A stretch of 16,192 bases of DNA, from positions 1 through 16,192 of the forward strand of contig DUHK01000176.1 in NCBI GenBank assembly GCA_013330915.1, given 5' to 3'. The DNA is from Methanosphaera sp. (GTDB lineage: Archaea > Methanobacteriota > Methanobacteria > Methanobacteriales > Methanobacteriaceae). The notes under the pieces were generated by a model that searched no databases, was not told the origin of the DNA, and saw only the letters and a program-made list of their open reading frames with translations. Position 1 is the stretch's first letter; each line of letters starts with the position of its first letter. Shown in pieces: positions 13,759-16,192 of this stretch. A program made the translations under genes and the position numbers.

Positions 13759-15417
13759 TTAATAGTTTCCACCACGTATAATCAATACCATTAACACAAT
13801 ACCAAATATTCCACTAACTATAAATCCTATAAATCCCAGTATGGAATAACCTAACACTTGTATTCCAGAATCGATATCCATAATTAATGATGAACCAACC
13901 AATAATGCAGCGATAATAATTGCCAGTACCAGTTCATTAACTATCCTGGAAATCATTGCACTTATTATATCAATTTCATGAGAAGCTAAAGCAATATTTA
14001 AATGTCCATCTTCAACAACACTAAAAAAGTTCAATAAAGAATCAGGTAATTTCTTACTTAAATTTTGTATATCCATTATAGTAGCTGTTGACTTAGAAAA
14101 TAACCTTTTTGGTTTAACAGTATCCACCAACATCTTTAAAGCATATGGCTTAACTATTTCTGTTGTGTTGAAATCAGGACATAAAGATCGTCCTACATCA
14201 TCCACCATTGAAAGTGTTCGGATAACCATCATCAAATCCCTTGGTAAAACAACACCATACTCATTTAACAAATCATCCTCGATTAATCCTCTAAGGACTC
14301 CGGATATATCATTGAATTGAATTCCATAATATCTATCCAATAATTGTAAAATTTCATATTCTATATCCTTATAATCATTGGAATCATCCACTATACCCAT
14401 ATACATTAATTGTTTGGTTAATAATTTAGCATCACCTTCCGAAATAAAAATAAATAGTTTTGCCAAATCTTCTCTTAAATCATCATCCAAATGTCCCATC
14501 ATACCAAAATCTACAAATGCAACAGAACTATTTTCCAAAACAAAGATGTTACCTGGATGAGGATCTGCATGATAAAATCCATATTCCAAAACTTGTTTAA
14601 TGAATGAATCTGCACCCTCCATTGCTATTTTTTCTTTATCATATTTATCATCATTTGAAGATAATACAGTGTTTAAACTCACACCATCCACATATTCCAT
14701 AGTCAATACCTTACTTGTGGTATACTCCTTATAAACCTTTGGAACGTAAACTTCATCATCTTTCAAAAGATCATACAAATGAATAGCATTCATTGCCTCA
14801 AATTTATAATCAAGTTCTTTTTTAATATCGCGTTCAAATACTTCAACCAAACCAGGCAAATTATATGATTTTGCAATGTCCAAACTATTATCCAATCTAT
14901 TGGCTATAATTTTCATTATACGTATGTCACTTTTTACAGTTTTTTTAATTCCAGGATGCTGTACCTTAACCGCAACATAGTTATTGTCCAAAAATGCTGT
15001 GTGTACCTGACCAATACTTGCAGATGCTATCGGTTCTTCACTAAATTCGTCAAAAATCTCATCTATAGGTTTGGAAAATTCTTTTTCAACAATTTTTTTG
15101 ACTGTTTCATAGTCATCTACAGGAGCAGATTCTTGTAATAATGATAATTCATCAGCTAAATCAAAACCTATTAATTCAGGATACGTACTTAATGTCTGAC
15201 CTAGTTTAATAAAAGTAGTCCCCAATTCTTCTAAAACGAAACGTAATCGCACATTAGCATCACTAGGAATCTCTTCGGAAATATTTCTATTTAAAAACGG
15301 CAATTTACTACTTCTAGTAGAAATATAACCTGCAAATGATTCAAAACCATGTTTTATAAGAACATGCACGATTTCATTTATACGACCAATATCTCGACGT
15401 CTATCATTAAGTACCAT
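13759..15417 (-). CDS. ABC1/AarF/UbiB-family atypical kinase, membrane anchored
   Basis: UbiB-type proteins are atypical protein-kinase-like ATPases that support isoprenoid lipid and quinone synthesis in bacteria and mitochondria; the archaeal substrate is not known. The 552-residue protein has the family KLGQ motif (71-74, in TTFIKLGQTLSTYPELIG), the Ala-rich nucleotide loop ASASIGQVHTA (131-141), the invariant Lys151 in VAVKVQHPG, ELDY (201-204), the catalytic-loop equivalent HADPHPGNIF (283-292) and DFG (303-305). All hallmark residues are present. Two C-terminal membrane segments lie at about 500-518 and 524-550. The first ATG is used; it has no clear ribosome binding site, and a TATA-like element sits about 20 bases upstream, so the mRNA may be leaderless. 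Confidence 0.93.
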   Translation of the reverse strand: MVLNDRRRDIGRINEIVHVLIKHGFESFAGYISTRSSKLPFLNRNISEEIPSDANVRLRFVLEELGTTFIKLGQTLSTYPELIGFDLADELSLLQESAPVDDYETVKKIVEKEFSKPIDEIFDEFSEEPIASASIGQVHTAFLDNNYVAVKVQHPGIKKTVKSDIRIMKIIANRLDNSLDIAKSYNLPGLVEVFERDIKKELDYKFEAMNAIHLYDLLKDDEVYVPKVYKEYTTSKVLTMEYVDGVSLNTVLSSNDDKYDKEKIAMEGADSFIKQVLEYGFYHADPHPGNIFVLENSSVAFVDFGMMGHLDDDLREDLAKLFIFISEGDAKLLTKQLMYMGIVDDSNDYKDIEYEILQLLDRYYGIQFNDISGVLRGLIEDDLLNEYGVVLPRDLMMVIRTLSMVDDVGRSLCPDFNTTEIVKPYALKMLVDTVKPKRLFSKSTATIMDIQNLSKKLPDSLLNFFSVVEDGHLNIALASHEIDIISAMISRIVNELVLAIIIAALLVGSSLIMDIDSGIQVLGYSILGFIGFIVSGIFGIVLMVLIIRGGNY

Positions 15418-15433
15418 AGTATATATTATCTAC

Positions 15434-15447
15434 AATATAAATAAAAT
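15434..15447 (-). promoter_or_regulatory. Candidate TATA box of the UbiB-like gene
   Basis: The minus strand reads ATTTTATTTATATT about 17-30 bases upstream of the start codon. Archaeal initiation lies about 25 bases after the TATA box, which would place the transcript start at or very near the ATG. This agrees with the absence of a ribosome binding site. Confidence 0.45.
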
Positions 15448-15526
15448 ATTTTGTTTTTGGAGAAGGTTTAGTTTAAAAAAACTATTTTGGTTAAATGAAA
15501 TACTTCAAATGTTAATATTATTTTTT

Positions 15527-15536
15527 AAAAAAAAAA
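15527..15536 (-). terminator. T10 terminator of the acidic membrane protein gene
   Basis: About 30 bases after the stop of the last gene the minus strand has ten T in a row, followed by A6. This is a strong archaeal oligo-T terminator candidate, and it separates this gene from the UbiB-like gene downstream. Confidence 0.6.
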
Positions 15537-15567
15537 GATTCGTAAAAGGAGGCGAAATGGATAGGAA

Positions 15568-16192
15568 TTATAATCCAATTCTTTGTAATAAAAATGTAGC
15601 TACAACTATTGCAATTATTAAAATTAAAAGAATAATTAGGAATGTTGTTATTTTACTTGTTAAACTGTTAATGTTTTCATCAACATCAAGATTATCTACA
15701 TCTTCCGTACCAAATGTTGTGTTAAATTTGGATTTGATAGCTGTTTCCCTATCATCTTCAACTGTTTTTAATTCTTTTTTATCAATTGATGTCTCATCAA
15801 ATGATTTTAATATTTTTTCATCAGAATCCTCTGATTTTTCTATTATGTTTTGATTTGCTCTGCTTGCTGCACCTGCAACTGTTGCACCTGCAACTTCAAC
15901 ACCAGTACCTGCTGGTTTTTCAGAAATTGTTTTTTCTGTAGAATCTGATTTCTCTTCTGTTTTTGCAATTTCTTCAAGTTTTGTTTGAACTTCTTCCATT
16001 ATAGGTGTTTCAATAGGCATTTCAGCTATTGGTTCAAATTTTGGTTCTTTTTCAAAGAATACTTCTTCAAAGAGTGCATCATCAGGCGTGACTTCTTTAC
16101 CAGCCAAAGATTCTTCAAAAACATCAGTAACTACTGGGTCTTCTTCAACAACCGGAACTTCCTCAACAACCGGAACCTCTTCAACAACAGGA
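15568..16192 (-). CDS. Acidic C-tail-anchored membrane protein, partial (5' end outside window)
   Basis: The reading frame is open to the right edge, so the true start lies outside; a TTG at 16107 is internal and not needed. About 208 codons are visible. The visible N-terminal part is a short tandem repeat, PVVEEV, followed by a long acidic, Glu/Asp- and Ser/Thr-rich region that looks disordered, with an Ala/Gly patch (VEVAGATVAGAAS). The C-terminus is a single hydrophobic segment (ITTFLIILLILIIAIVVATFLL) followed by QRIGL, so the bulk probably faces the cytoplasm with a C-terminal anchor. I recognise no enzymatic domain or family in the visible part. A folded N-terminal domain, for example a zinc ribbon, may lie outside the window. 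Confidence 0.8.
   Translation of the reverse strand, partial: PVVEEVPVVEEVPVVEEDPVVTDVFEESLAGKEVTPDDALFEEVFFEKEPKFEPIAEMPIETPIMEEVQTKLEEIAKTEEKSDSTEKTISEKPAGTGVEVAGATVAGAASRANQNIIEKSEDSDEKILKSFDETSIDKKELKTVEDDRETAIKSKFNTTFGTEDVDNLDVDENINSLTSKITTFLIILLILIIAIVVATFLLQRIGL
16141..16192 (-). repeat. 18-bp tandem repeat encoding PVVEEV
   Basis: Three copies of an 18-base unit (16141-16158, 16159-16176 and a partial third to the edge) differ by only a few bases and encode PVVEEV in the minus-strand protein. The array probably continues outside the window. Near-identity at the DNA level suggests recent expansion or slippage. Confidence 0.75.

Overview
This window is a chromosomal segment of a methanogenic archaeon, most likely a member of the Methanobacteriales with a very AT-rich genome (Methanosphaera or Methanobrevibacter would fit). 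Four observations support this. The order ftsZ, secE, spt5, rpl11, rpl1, rpl10 is followed on the other side of ftsZ by comA of coenzyme M synthesis. The window has archaeal transcription factor E and archaeal-type ribosomal proteins. It carries a stand-alone C-terminal piece of a split family B DNA polymerase, which is known from Methanothermobacter and its relatives. Many genes have ribosome binding sites of the GGTGAT or GAGGTGA type. The genus is inference, and I computed no base composition.

Layout. Positions 1-4439 (minus strand) hold a translation, secretion and division cluster: ftsZ, secE, spt5 (NusG-like), rpl11, rpl1, rpl10, with rpl12 probably starting just outside the left edge. 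Spt5 and L11 overlap by one base and L1 and L10 are one base apart, so translational coupling is likely. The start of the L1 gene carries an RNA hairpin that closely resembles the L1 autoregulatory site known from methanococci. Positions 4440-4891 are a long AT-rich divergent promoter region with a perfect 14-bp inverted repeat. Positions 4892-8459 (plus strand) carry comA, a divergent relative of the F420 glutamate ligase CofE, tfe, an HD-domain protein and a TfuA-family protein; the last two abut stop-to-start.

Positions 8549-12424 (minus strand) contain a four-CBS-domain protein and then the likely operon hypE, RDD membrane protein, serS. From 12690 to 13717 (plus strand) rps8e overlaps polB2, the thumb part of the split replicative polymerase, which ends in a PCNA-binding motif. 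From 13759 to the right edge (minus strand) lie an ABC1/UbiB-type kinase with two C-terminal membrane segments and the 3' part of an acidic, repeat-containing, C-terminally membrane-anchored protein cut by the window edge.

Most of the window is core information processing (ribosome, transcription elongation and initiation, secretion, division, replication, tRNA charging), mixed with methanogen cofactor and maturation genes: comA for coenzyme M, hypE for [NiFe] hydrogenase assembly, and TfuA, whose relatives help make thioglycine in methyl-coenzyme M reductase. I see no insertion sequence, CRISPR array, tRNA, rRNA or prophage signal. The points most worth checking are the L1 autoregulatory hairpin, the split polymerase subunit coupled to S8e, the CofE-like paralogue beside comA, and the HD-TfuA pair without a visible YcaO partner.
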